NCBI GenBank assembly: GCA_003956705.1
Contig: QZCP01000838.1
Span: 117,930-181,929 of the forward strand
Source of the DNA: Brevipalpus yothersi
Lineage: Eukaryota; Arthropoda; Arachnida; Trombidiformes; Tenuipalpidae
Reading direction: 5' to 3'
Length of the DNA stretch: 64,000 bases
Shown here: piece after piece, positions 24,080-31,551 of the stretch
Layout of the letters: each line of letters begins with the position of its first letter
How positions within the stretch are numbered: the stretch's first letter is position 1
Position numbers and translations under genes: made by a program
Notes under the pieces: generated by a model
What the model was told of the DNA's origin: nothing
The model's database searches: none
Seen by the model: only the letters and a program-made list of their open reading frames with translations

Positions 24080-25087
24080 ATGTCTTGTTCAAATGAAAGT
24101 CTCATCTCTCTTGCCTCATCAGGTATGGATGTTGTTGAAGAGAATGATTATGGATGTGATGTGCATCAAACTGACTTGGAGTCAGAATGCTCAGCAGTTC
24201 CAAATGAAGTGTTGCTACGCAGGGAGTTCCTGAATCCTTTACCGATGGACCCTACACCAAGAGGATGGACTCCACTTGTGGTAAATCCGATCAGTTGGCG
24301 AAATATTTGGTCTCTGAAGCTTGAAGGTAAGCGAAAGCTCACCATAAACTATGCCTACCATGCTGAGGAGCCTCAACTAGCAGTGAATCCTTCTCTACAC
24401 CTGAGACTTTGGTATCCATCTCCTGAGGAGCCTGGAAAAGAGATTGCCTCTCATTGGGGAGTTGTGCTCTCTTGCGTTGATCTCCAAAATTTGTTAAGAG
24501 TACTCAATCATGCACAAAAAGATGGATTCCGTACGATGACCATGGAGAAACTTTCGGTTACAATAACCGCGAAGAGTGTTCGTCTCCAGAAGCCTGACTC
24601 AAAATCAGAGTCCAAGTCATGCTTCATCAATATCCCTCACGATGAGATGAAATTCTTGCTGAAAATCTTCTCATTCTTCATCAACTTATTCTTGGCTATT
24701 GAATCAAAAAATATCAACATCAAATTGGAAATGTTAGAAACTCTGATGCGGACTTTCGCAATAAGCAGAGTTTTTGGTGCTGATTTTGATCCTTCACTCC
24801 TATTTGACAATGATTCAGGGTCATCATTTGAGAAAATCTGCTCTTTACTCATCAAAAACCATCACTACACGGTGGATGAGCTGATAAAATACTCCAATCA
24901 GGCTCTCAAGTTTGCTGATATTCTCAACTTGCCTTCCCATGCCATGGACAAATACACTGGCTCTCAATATGTTCAAAAACTTTTCCGTCGCCAAGTTTAT
25001 GACACCCTAAATGCCTATTTCCGAGCTGTTGAGTATCCAAAATCTCTTGTGTATGCTGCTCTGCTTTTCAATTACCATTTCAATTAA
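24080..25087 (+). CDS. Uncharacterised Polinton protein, 335 aa, opposite strand
   Basis: ATG 24080 follows a strong TATA box, and the stop TAA (25085-25087) is followed 20 bp later by AATAAA. The acidic N-terminus is Ser-rich (about residues 1-45), followed by a Pro/Trp-containing part with PTPRGWTPLVVNP and NPSLHLRLWYPSPEEPG. A hydrophobic helical stretch lies near two thirds (FLLKIFSFFINLFLAIE), followed by a mixed alpha-helical C-terminal region. No signal peptide, zinc site or catalytic motif is evident, and I do not recognise the family. It is the only gene of the element transcribed rightwards and converges tail-to-tail on the TBP-like gene. It could be host-derived cargo or a fast-evolving virion or host-interaction protein. 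Confidence 0.75.
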   Translation: MSCSNESLISLASSGMDVVEENDYGCDVHQTDLESECSAVPNEVLLRREFLNPLPMDPTPRGWTPLVVNPISWRNIWSLKLEGKRKLTINYAYHAEEPQLAVNPSLHLRLWYPSPEEPGKEIASHWGVVLSCVDLQNLLRVLNHAQKDGFRTMTMEKLSVTITAKSVRLQKPDSKSESKSCFINIPHDEMKFLLKIFSFFINLFLAIESKNINIKLEMLETLMRTFAISRVFGADFDPSLLFDNDSGSSFEKICSLLIKNHHYTVDELIKYSNQALKFADILNLPSHAMDKYTGSQYVQKLFRRQVYDTLNAYFRAVEYPKSLVYAALLFNYHFN

Positions 25088-25106
25088 TCAAAACAAATGT
25101 AATCAC

Positions 25107-25126
25107 AATAAAACAACTTCTTTATT
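25107..25126. terminator. Convergent poly(A) signals of the 335-aa and TBP-like genes
   Basis: AATAAA on the plus strand at 25107-25112 and AATAAA on the minus strand at 25126-25121 lie within 20 bp, between stops at 25087 and 25133. The two transcripts must overlap at their 3' ends. Confidence 0.75.
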
Positions 25127-25132
25127 CTGAAA

Positions 25133-25708
25133 TCATATTGATTCAATTATTTCTTGCAATTTATCGAGGAAAAAATTGAGCATCAAAGAATCCCTTACAC
25201 CAGTTACAATAACTTTTCCATTCTTGGAAATTATCCCTCGGACTTCCACGTCTTTTCCAAATGTGTACTGTAGATTTGAAAATATTCCGGGCTCATAAGA
25301 TGCACCATCCTCACTTTGAGCGAGTTTCAGGAGATCGACTTTCTTCCCAAGACTTCTACAGCCAGTAGCATTCACAACTCTAGGTAATTCGAGTTCAAAA
25401 TCAATATCCTCTGGAAGATGTTTGGATAAATGTCCCATGAATTCATCATTTGCGATAACAATATCCGACCAGCTCTTGAGTCCATTGAATATCACTTTAC
25501 CAGATTCAAAAACTGTCACAGTACAAGACTTGAGCTTTATGAAGTACCCAGAGAACTGATTCATCGAGCGCTTAGTTTTCAATCTCGGTAAGTAAGGTCT
25601 CTTTTCTCGTAGTCTATGTCCACTCAAACCCAAAAGCTTTGGTAGAGAGTCTCTCGTACTCATGAGCGTGACTCTTGAAATTGCTACAATATTAACAACA
25701 TCAGACAT
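25133..25708 (-). CDS. TATA-binding-protein-like protein, 191 aa
   Basis: The sequence has the internal duplication of the TBP core. VVNIVA (4-9) pairs with VVNATG (111-116), and FESGKVIFNGLK (67-78) pairs with KNGKVIVTGVR (162-172). YEPGIFSNLQY (138-148) matches the YEPELFPGLIY signature of eukaryotic TBP. Three of the four DNA-intercalating Phe positions appear kept (F52, F67, F143), while the fourth looks like Ser161. TBP binds the minor groove of TATA boxes and nucleates RNA polymerase initiation. The length equals a bare TBP core with little N-terminal extension. It has its own TATA-like element at 25805-25816 and AATAAA just past its stop. It sits directly downstream of the protease gene. 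The role in element-specific transcription is inferred. A divergent host capture or a giant-virus-type TBP are possible origins. Confidence 0.82.
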   Translation of the reverse strand: MSDVVNIVAISRVTLMSTRDSLPKLLGLSGHRLREKRPYLPRLKTKRSMNQFSGYFIKLKSCTVTVFESGKVIFNGLKSWSDIVIANDEFMGHLSKHLPEDIDFELELPRVVNATGCRSLGKKVDLLKLAQSEDGASYEPGIFSNLQYTFGKDVEVRGIISKNGKVIVTGVRDSLMLNFFLDKLQEIIESI

Positions 25709-25804
25709 GTTGCAGCTTCAGTGTCCAGTCATCAAATGAACACTGAAGTTTATCATCTACTATTGTTAAGGCTATTGATTACCCTCGCGCTCCCTTCCAA
25801 TGAA

Positions 25805-25816
25805 CCATATATTATA
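25805..25816 (-). promoter_or_regulatory. TATA-like element of the TBP-like gene
   Basis: TATAATATATGG on the minus strand, 108 bp upstream of ATG 25708 and about 20 bp past the AATAAA of the protease gene. Confidence 0.5.
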
Positions 25817-25834
25817 CAGTGAGGTGTTGAATAT

Positions 25835-25840
25835 TTTATT
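25835..25840 (-). terminator. AATAAA of the protease gene
   Basis: It starts one base after the protease stop codon (TAG 25842-25844) on the minus strand. Confidence 0.65.
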
Positions 25841-25841
25841 T

Positions 25842-26282
25842 CTAGAGTTTGATAGTTGAGTGATAATAGTTCAGAAGAAATTCGTTAATTGTGCTCTGAT
25901 CAGTGAAGAAATCTTGAAAATCTCTCAGAGTCAAGTTATTCAACCTGAATGATAGATACAGATAGCAAAAATAGCCACAAGATATAGACAGGAAATTTTG
26001 CAGAGGATGAGTGTTGTATCGCCACTTCGAACTTGAGTGCAAATCCAGGAATGCTACCATCTCCTTATGGAGTGGAGGCAATCCAAATGAATCGAAATAT
26101 TCTCCTCGATTTTGATCGTCAAAGAATAGAGCTATCCAATGTTCTCCTGGCTTGTGTGCTGGATGTGTATTAACCACATATGCACCGGGCTTATAAGCCA
26201 GTCCAGTTAGTTGATCACGAGCGAACACTCCATTGAACTTTTCATATTTGCAAAGAGCATTACTGAGCTGAAAGGTGTCCAT
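25842..26282 (-). CDS. Adenain-like cysteine protease (Polinton PRO), 146 aa
   Basis: This is a C5/C48-fold cysteine protease, expected to mature the capsid and core proteins. Visible catalytic elements, in order, are His48 in GEHWIALFF, Asp64 in EYFDSFG, Gln95 in LQNF and Cys102 in SISCGYFC. That is the His-Asp-Gln-Cys order of adenovirus protease. The first ATG of the frame is 26282, which overlaps the 3' end of the major capsid gene by 23 bp in another frame. The frame is open further upstream but without an ATG. Length is short compared with adenain (about 200 aa) but usual for Polintons. Confidence 0.9.
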   Translation of the reverse strand: MDTFQLSNALCKYEKFNGVFARDQLTGLAYKPGAYVVNTHPAHKPGEHWIALFFDDQNRGEYFDSFGLPPLHKEMVAFLDLHSSSKWRYNTHPLQNFLSISCGYFCYLYLSFRLNNLTLRDFQDFFTDQSTINEFLLNYYHSTIKL

Positions 26283-27576
26283 GTCTGAAGTCCGTCGAGA
26301 CCTGTCCTTCAGAGTTGATCTCGATGAGGTTGTCAAACTCGCAGTATAGGATGACTGTTACTGAGTTGGGTAATGGTTTCTTGAACTTCAACTCCACTCT
26401 CAAGGAACCACGTCTTATAGGATTGAGATGCCCTATTATACCACAACCATCAGACAAATCTGGTGCAAAGTTGAAGCCGAATAGAATGTTTCCTCTCTTA
26501 TATTTTTCCAGAGTCAGAGCAAAAGTTGGATCAGGAGTGATTTGATTCAATGTCTGATATAGACCAAGATACTCTCTCAAGAATGAATCATTAGAAAAGT
26601 CTGGTGTGTATGGTCTAGATGGGAATTGTATGCCATCAAGATATACAGCGATATGATTGATATCAAAGTGCTCGAAGTTGAAGGGATCCTTGCTTGCCAC
26701 TCCGATGAAAGCATCATTATCAACTAGAGCTAGGATAGCTCGTCTGGGTAGCTGACCAAGCACAAAATTGTCAATCAGAGCATCTCGTACACCATTAGCT
26801 AGTGTATGAGTCCTAACTTCACTCCTTGTTATGGGGTACTTAGCTGTAGCCGCTCGTAAGGCTAATGTGTGTGCCTCTAGTAGTGGTGGGGTCACACGAG
26901 CTCGATGTATGAAAACTGCAGCATCTAACAGCTCGATGCTTGGTTTGAGGTTGTCATCAGATATCTTGAGAAAGAACTCGGGTGAGTGTAGAGTTAGTTG
27001 CATCTTGTACTGGAGACTACCAATCAATGCTTTCGATTGTAGAGCCAAGTCAGTGTGTAGCATACCCATCAGCTCAACTACTCGACCTTCGTTCTTAACG
27101 CTTGAGTTCGTCTTCGGTGATATCTCCGTTTGAGGGTTACCCATTGCTTGTAGGAATGAGCTTTTTGCTCCATCACTGAATCCACATAGGGTATCAATGT
27201 ACGCCCGATAGGCATAGTTTTGTGGTGTAGCAATCACATTAGTGGCATTGATCTCCAAATCTACTTGCTTGAACATGGTTTGGAGTAGATTGTTTATGGG
27301 CTTCACTTTAGTCCAGTCTTCATCAGTGATTTCTTTTGCATCAGTCTTGGCAAGTTTTATCCGAAACTTCAGAAAGATGAGAGATTCTCGTAGTTTTACA
27401 TATTCGTTGTCGTTGGTCACAAAATGAAAATCAATACAGCTGTTCATAGACAGCTTTGTGAGTGAGCGGTGCTCGGTCACAACATCTCGCTCAATTGAGT
27501 ATTGTGTACTTGGCACTGAGAAAAGATCAAACTCTGCGAGTGGTGCAATATGTGAAAGATCGTGTATCTTACTCAT
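26260..27576 (-). CDS. Major capsid protein, double jelly-roll (Polinton MCP), 438 aa
   Basis: The protein corresponds to the F54H12.2-like family of Polinton proteins that were recognised as double-jelly-roll major capsid proteins. The C-terminal signature VTVILYCEFDNLIEINSEG is characteristic. So are FDLFSVPSTQYSIERD at the N-terminus, NNLLQTMFKQVDLEIN near 100, and PRRAILALVDNDAF near 290. These capsomers form pseudo-hexagonal trimers in the related adenovirus/PRD1 lineage. ATG 27576 is two bases past the stop of the upstream basic-protein gene. A TATAAAAAG box lies 150 bp upstream, inside that gene. No break is seen. Confidence 0.92.
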   Translation of the reverse strand: MSKIHDLSHIAPLAEFDLFSVPSTQYSIERDVVTEHRSLTKLSMNSCIDFHFVTNDNEYVKLRESLIFLKFRIKLAKTDAKEITDEDWTKVKPINNLLQTMFKQVDLEINATNVIATPQNYAYRAYIDTLCGFSDGAKSSFLQAMGNPQTEISPKTNSSVKNEGRVVELMGMLHTDLALQSKALIGSLQYKMQLTLHSPEFFLKISDDNLKPSIELLDAAVFIHRARVTPPLLEAHTLALRAATAKYPITRSEVRTHTLANGVRDALIDNFVLGQLPRRAILALVDNDAFIGVASKDPFNFEHFDINHIAVYLDGIQFPSRPYTPDFSNDSFLREYLGLYQTLNQITPDPTFALTLEKYKRGNILFGFNFAPDLSDGCGIIGHLNPIRRGSLRVELKFKKPLPNSVTVILYCEFDNLIEINSEGQVSTDFRHGHLSAQ

Positions 27577-27578
27577 TT

Positions 27579-28088
27579 TCACGCAAGGAAATCAAACTTG
27601 TATCTACTGTTCAGAGTTTTTGTTCCAGTTCTTCTGGTACGCTTGTTGGTGGGCTTCTTAGTAGGTTTCTTTTTAGATTTACTCCTTGGAGTTGCCCTCT
27701 TGTCACCAACATTTGATCTTTTTATAGCTTTCTTCTTGCGTTTTAAGGGTGGAACGCTACTTAGTAGTGAGACTCTCTTTCTTTTCACACCACTACCTGT
27801 TTGTACGTATTGCTGTGCTCTGGTGAGTGCTCTTGATGCAATATCTCTCGCTGCTCTTTTAGAGTGGTTCTTCACTGAATCCTTGAAGTTAGAACCATCA
27901 AGTACATCCATACCAACATTAACACCAGTGCTGAGAGCTCTTCTCCCAAGAAAACGCAAGGCAGGTAAAATAGCTCCAGACAATAAGCGACCAAAGAAAC
28001 CATTGCCTCTTTGATATCGTATACCTTCAAAAGCCGACAAGCCTGAACCAGCTTGGTTCAAATAATATTCAATGTACGCATTAGACAT
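27579..28088 (-). CDS. Small basic Polinton virion-type protein, 169 aa
   Basis: The N-terminal half has a Gly-rich amphipathic stretch (GNGFFGRLLSGAILPALRFL, about residues 28-47). The C-terminal half is extremely Lys/Arg-rich (KRKK, KSKKKPTKKPTNKRTRR). Position between the two capsid genes and composition fit the small core/membrane-active proteins of this lineage (adenovirus pX/pVI-like). This is inference from position and composition. ATG 28088 is 44 bp downstream of a TATAAATAGG box that overlaps the stop of the minor capsid gene. Confidence 0.75.
   Translation of the reverse strand: MSNAYIEYYLNQAGSGLSAFEGIRYQRGNGFFGRLLSGAILPALRFLGRRALSTGVNVGMDVLDGSNFKDSVKNHSKRAARDIASRALTRAQQYVQTGSGVKRKRVSLLSSVPPLKRKKKAIKRSNVGDKRATPRSKSKKKPTKKPTNKRTRRTGTKTLNSRYKFDFLA
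27718..27726 (-). promoter_or_regulatory. TATA box for the major capsid gene
   Basis: GCTATAAAAAGATC on the minus strand, 150 bp upstream of the capsid ATG and inside the coding region of the basic protein, where it is read as Ala-Ile-Lys-Arg codons. Confidence 0.5.
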
Positions 28089-28105
28089 GATGTCCAACAG
28101 ATCTG

Positions 28106-28111
28106 TTTATT
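28106..28111 (-). terminator. AATAAA of the minor capsid gene
   Basis: It lies 17 bp past the minor capsid stop and 18 bp before the ATG of the next gene. It therefore sits in the 5' leader of the next transcript. Confidence 0.6.
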
Positions 28112-28122
28112 GGCATATTGAT

Positions 28123-28132
28123 CCTATTTATA
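28123..28132 (-). promoter_or_regulatory. TATA box fused to the minor capsid stop codon
   Basis: On the minus strand AAG CTA TAA ATAGG ends the minor capsid frame, and the TAA stop (28128-28130) is inside TATAAATAGG. The next ATG (28088) is 44 bp away, which suits a short leader. Confidence 0.7.
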
Positions 28133-29033
28133 GCTTTTCATCTCTCTTGAAGCTGAGAGTTACAATTGTTCTACCGAATTGAAATGGTATTGGTAAGCCC
28201 GAGTCATCTTTCAACTCAAGTGAAATGTTTTGAAAATTTTTTACATGTAACGGAAAATATATTGGGTTTGTGTAGCTGATGACACATTGGTCACCAAACT
28301 TTGCCTCATTGGGTACAGTTATCGTTCGTAGTAGTTGAGCATATTTGTTCCCCACAAGTGATGGTTTGACAATATCCGTATACAAAAAGAGAGTGTGATA
28401 GCCTCTTCTCATTTCTGCCGGATACTCAGCCGATTTTTTGAGATGAGCGTTATCTATTCCTTGACCCTTGGATATCTGCTCTCTGCAAATCTCTATGTAT
28501 GCATTGAGCATGACTTCGTCAAAACCCAGCATAAGACTGAGATCTGGACTGAACTTAATGAAAATTGGATGGTCTTCGTCATCTCGTCCGAATACACATC
28601 TAAACCTGTGTGCATTTGAGTCAAAAATCAACTCGGGATTCGTTTTGATTTTTGGTAGAGGCACCACTTCAAGTGGCAGGTTTCCATCAGCCCTTCCATT
28701 TGGTAAAGTGGGACTATATCTGGTTGAATATGTTAGGAGCTCACTGCTGAGACTTTCCTGAATAGCTCTTTGAAGGCTCTCACCATCGGCAAAGAACCCC
28801 GGTTCCACCGATGCCCAGCCGATCCTCTGTCCTGTATGATGAAGTAGCTCGATCGATTCTTTTTTCGGTATGTTGTACCAACTTTTGCTGTATGATATTT
28901 CGTAAAGGCCAACCAACCAGTCACCTTCCAAATCAATTTTTTGAGCAAGCTCAGTGTGATAGCTAGATATCTTATTCTTTTTAGCACCATTATTTACCAC
29001 ATTACTTGGGAGTGTAATAGTAAATGAGTCCAT
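28128..29033 (-). CDS. Minor capsid (penton-type, single jelly-roll) protein, 301 aa
   Basis: The start FTITLPSNVVNN, the early LEGDWLVGLYEISYSKSWYNIP and the C-terminal YTDIVKPSLVGNKYAQLLRT...YFPLHVKNFQNISLELKD...PFQFGRTIVTLSF pattern are typical of the Polinton minor capsid protein. That protein is homologous in fold to adenovirus/PRD1 pentons. It would occupy the fivefold vertices. A TATAAGAGA element lies 43 bp upstream of ATG 29033. Length is normal for the family, and no frameshift is seen. Confidence 0.9.
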   Translation of the reverse strand: MDSFTITLPSNVVNNGAKKNKISSYHTELAQKIDLEGDWLVGLYEISYSKSWYNIPKKESIELLHHTGQRIGWASVEPGFFADGESLQRAIQESLSSELLTYSTRYSPTLPNGRADGNLPLEVVPLPKIKTNPELIFDSNAHRFRCVFGRDDEDHPIFIKFSPDLSLMLGFDEVMLNAYIEICREQISKGQGIDNAHLKKSAEYPAEMRRGYHTLFLYTDIVKPSLVGNKYAQLLRTITVPNEAKFGDQCVISYTNPIYFPLHVKNFQNISLELKDDSGLPIPFQFGRTIVTLSFKRDEKL

Positions 29034-29067
29034 AGTTGTGCTGAGTAGCTCTGCAAACAGTACCGAA

Positions 29068-29076
29068 TCTCTTATA
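29068..29076 (-). promoter_or_regulatory. TATA-like box of the minor capsid gene
   Basis: GGTATAAGAGA on the minus strand, 43 bp upstream of the ATG, overlapping the end of the 91-aa membrane-protein gene. Confidence 0.5.
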
Positions 29077-29347
29077 CCTTTGGCGTGGAAATACCCTCTG
29101 AAGGTCCGTTACCACCAAGATCTCGACTGCTAGGCTTCAGTTTTGGATTTGGCATTATTATACCCAAGCAGCTTGTGAGAATCACAGTCCACAGATTTTG
29201 GTTACCAATCTCGAAGGTCAGATTGATCAAACTCGAGCACACAACAATGAAGATGAGAGCAACTTGCACGATGAACAGTATAGTGTGTGGCTGGGAAAGT
29301 GAGCTCAATGACTCTATAGATGTTGGAGATCTTTTGCTGGGATCCAT
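29072..29347 (-). CDS. Small membrane protein, 91 aa
   Basis: Two hydrophobic segments (TILFIVQVALIFIVVCSSLI at about 23-42 and LWTVILTSCLGIIM at about 52-65) sit between a Ser-rich N-terminus and a hydrophilic tail. The frame overlaps the 3' end of the integrase gene by 34 bp. Small hydrophobic proteins are common in Polintons, but I cannot assign a family. Confidence 0.6.
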   Translation of the reverse strand: MDPSKRSPTSIESLSSLSQPHTILFIVQVALIFIVVCSSLINLTFEIGNQNLWTVILTSCLGIIMPNPKLKPSSRDLGGNGPSEGISTPKV

Positions 29348-30444
29348 TGATTATATGTTGACGGATAGCCAAGATACTTCACAAAATATTCTACACCAGC
29401 TCTTGTTCTCCTTTGTTTTATAACTTTCTCAATCCGATATAGACCATCAGGATCAATCTTCTGCACCTCTTTAGGGTAGAATAATCTTTGAAGTGAGGTA
29501 CCAGATGCATCAGCTACTTTATATACTTTTCTTGGCATTTTGGCTATGATTTTCTCAACTTTGAAAGTCTCATCAGTCCAATTAGGGTAATATGCCTTGT
29601 CAAAGCCTGGTTTGAGTTCATATGTTTTGTGAACTGTATCACCAATGCTTATCTTGGATGATCTACTGTTTTTCACCATTTCATAGTGCTTCTTGAGTAG
29701 CTCTCTTCTTGTTAACACTCCATACATTTTGTGCATTATTTCTTTTTTGTGGCTATCTTTCACCCATGCAGGACGCTTTCCAGTACCTCTGTGAATACTA
29801 TTGTTATAGGACTTTACCAGTGCTTGAAGCACATCAACATACTTGCGCGTACCCTTTGCAGTGAAAAACTTGAACATTTTAGACTTGAGTGTTCGATTGA
29901 ACCGCTCGACAACACTACATTTTGTTCTTGGGTTTATAGCAGTGAAATGGTGTACACCAAAATCATTGAAAACTTTCTGCACCTCTCTGTTGAGGAACTC
30001 AGTTCCTTTGTCTGTCTGTAGTTTGGTAGGTATGCGCTTCTCAGTCTCGAAAAGGTTTTTGAAAGCTAATGATACAGTTCTCGAGTCTTTGTTTACGATC
30101 GGTATTGCCCATGCATATTTGGAGAAAACATCGACAATTGTGAGCATGTAACCATTGCCTTTATTTCTTGATTTGAATTCTTGTAAGTCTACTAAATCGG
30201 CTTGCCATTGTTCATCAATTTCACTGACAATGACTCTATTGCGTAAGAAGTTACGTCTTACATTTCTATGCAAAGTATAGGTAAGTTGGCTTCTGAGCCA
30301 TTCTTGTACTTGTTTGAGTGTTATGCTTGGATCTATCAAGCTAGCTTCATGGAAGAGCTTGGCTTGACTTGCATATCCAGCAGAGTTACTAGCATCATAA
30401 TATATTTTGGATAGAATATCAGAAGTTGCCTGAGAAATAGTCAT
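29314..30444 (-). CDS. Retroviral-type integrase with C-terminal chromodomain, 376 aa
   Basis: The protein inserts the element DNA into host chromatin. The DDE core is intact: Asp83 in WQADLVDL, Asp145 in LQTDKGTEF and Glu180 in CSVVERFNR, with 34 residues between the last two. The C-terminus (about 335-376) is a chromodomain (YRIEKVIKQRR...VEYFVKYLGYP...QWIPAKDL), which in other integrases reads methylated histone tails and steers insertion. The first ATG is 30444. The reading frame extends 8 codons upstream without an ATG. A TATATATGG element lies 68 bp upstream. Confidence 0.95.
   Translation of the reverse strand: MTISQATSDILSKIYYDASNSAGYASQAKLFHEASLIDPSITLKQVQEWLRSQLTYTLHRNVRRNFLRNRVIVSEIDEQWQADLVDLQEFKSRNKGNGYMLTIVDVFSKYAWAIPIVNKDSRTVSLAFKNLFETEKRIPTKLQTDKGTEFLNREVQKVFNDFGVHHFTAINPRTKCSVVERFNRTLKSKMFKFFTAKGTRKYVDVLQALVKSYNNSIHRGTGKRPAWVKDSHKKEIMHKMYGVLTRRELLKKHYEMVKNSRSSKISIGDTVHKTYELKPGFDKAYYPNWTDETFKVEKIIAKMPRKVYKVADASGTSLQRLFYPKEVQKIDPDGLYRIEKVIKQRRTRAGVEYFVKYLGYPSTYNQWIPAKDLQHL
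29415..29422 (-). promoter_or_regulatory. TATA box upstream of the 91-aa membrane protein
   Basis: GTTATAAAACAAAG on the minus strand, 75 bp upstream of ATG 29347 and inside the integrase chromodomain coding sequence. Confidence 0.45.
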
Positions 30445-30457
30445 TTTCTTGTGTTCT

Positions 30458-31192
30458 TCACTTCTCAATCCATTCTACACGATTTCCACTCCGTCCAGTT
30501 GCTCCATATATAATGAATCTTTCTTTTCTACTTCTTTTCGAGCGTCTTGGTGCATTTGTGAGTGGTGATCCATCATTGCTCCGGCTGCTACTCCCAGGAG
30601 TGATCCAAGGTTGATCCAATCTTCTTGGAGTTTCTGGCTCAGGCTCTTGGGTGATGGATGCATCCATCTCATCAGTTATCATCTGTTCATCATCATTATT
30701 CCTGATTTCCTCAATTAGTGTATTAGTGATGGCAGTTGGAGATTTGGAGATATCACCAGTATTTCTCTTATTAGTCCTCGATGTTATTGGATTTGAGTAT
30801 AGCTTCATCAGCTCGGCTTCAATGTCTCTGTTGAGAACGAGCTCTGGTTCCACACCAGATCTATATAGAAGAAGGATGAAGTCATCCAAGCCTCTCAAAG
30901 TTCTTTTCGGTGAAGTTGTGTGATCGAGTAGATCCACAATATTAGTACCATCCAAGAGTTGACCAGTAGCAGAGCGTATGCGACCATCCACCTCATATCC
31001 ATCAATTTTTGCTAACTTCAGGGCTATTCTTAGCAATTGTGGAAAGAAATTGTTTGATTTCACAGCTTTTTTCTTCTTGATGACAACCTGATCACTCAAA
31101 GTATTCACTATAGAGCCACCAGTTTGGTCAACCACCATATCGTTTTCGAGCTGTTCACTTGGAACAACAATGTACTTTTTGACACGAGACAT
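30458..31192 (-). CDS. Conserved Polinton protein of unknown function, 244 aa
   Basis: A folded-looking centre (about residues 50-125: LLRIALKLAKIDGYEVDGRI...LLDGTNIVDLLDH...LDDFILLLYRSGVEPELV) is followed by an acidic, Ser/Pro-rich then basic tail (RRSKRSRKERF). Proteins with this helical centre occur next to the integrase/ATPase in many Mavericks. The tail composition suggests a virion-internal or DNA-binding role, which is inference. It lies between the integrase (14 bp away) and the 116-aa gene (6 bp away). Confidence 0.75.
   Translation of the reverse strand: MSRVKKYIVVPSEQLENDMVVDQTGGSIVNTLSDQVVIKKKKAVKSNNFFPQLLRIALKLAKIDGYEVDGRIRSATGQLLDGTNIVDLLDHTTSPKRTLRGLDDFILLLYRSGVEPELVLNRDIEAELMKLYSNPITSRTNKRNTGDISKSPTAITNTLIEEIRNNDDEQMITDEMDASITQEPEPETPRRLDQPWITPGSSSRSNDGSPLTNAPRRSKRSRKERFIIYGATGRSGNRVEWIEK
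30504..30512 (-). promoter_or_regulatory. TATA-like element of the integrase gene
   Basis: ATTATATATGGAGC on the minus strand, 68 bp upstream of ATG 30444. Confidence 0.45.
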
Positions 31193-31198
31193 GAGTAT

Positions 31199-31549
31199 TC
31201 AGTTTTGAATTTTATTCGCAGCAATTGCAGAGAGTATATTCAGCAGTGCAGGTATTAGAATAGGTAGGAAACCACCCGTTTGTTTTATAAGTTTTTGCTT
31301 TCCTCGACGAGTTTTTGTGTTCATACTCGCCAATCGTTTTAAGGAATTTCCATGTTTCCTCAACTGTGATTTCTGGTTTTGGTTCAATGGCAAGTTGCAG
31401 TTTACCACATTAACACCAATTTCACTTAGAGCTCTCAATATCCGTTCATCAGTGCTTTTCTCGAATAGAAGTTCTCCTCTCAGTGTAGGACTCTTCACAT
31501 CGGCAAGTATCTCAAAAAACTTCATACATTCACATAAGTTGGTAGACAT
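31199..31549 (-). CDS. Small conserved Polinton protein with hydrophobic C-terminus, 116 aa
   Basis: The first half is acidic/helical, the middle is basic (LRKHGNSLKRLA, KTRRGKQK), and the end is a hydrophobic helix after GGFLPILIPALLNILSAIA. This layout is familiar from the short protein that neighbours the ATPase in Polintons. Function is unknown. ATG 31549 is three bases past the ATPase stop. A strong TATATAAGAG lies 107 bp upstream, within the ATPase gene. Confidence 0.7.
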   Translation of the reverse strand: MSTNLCECMKFFEILADVKSPTLRGELLFEKSTDERILRALSEIGVNVVNCNLPLNQNQKSQLRKHGNSLKRLASMNTKTRRGKQKLIKQTGGFLPILIPALLNILSAIAANKIQN

Positions 31550-31551
31550 TT

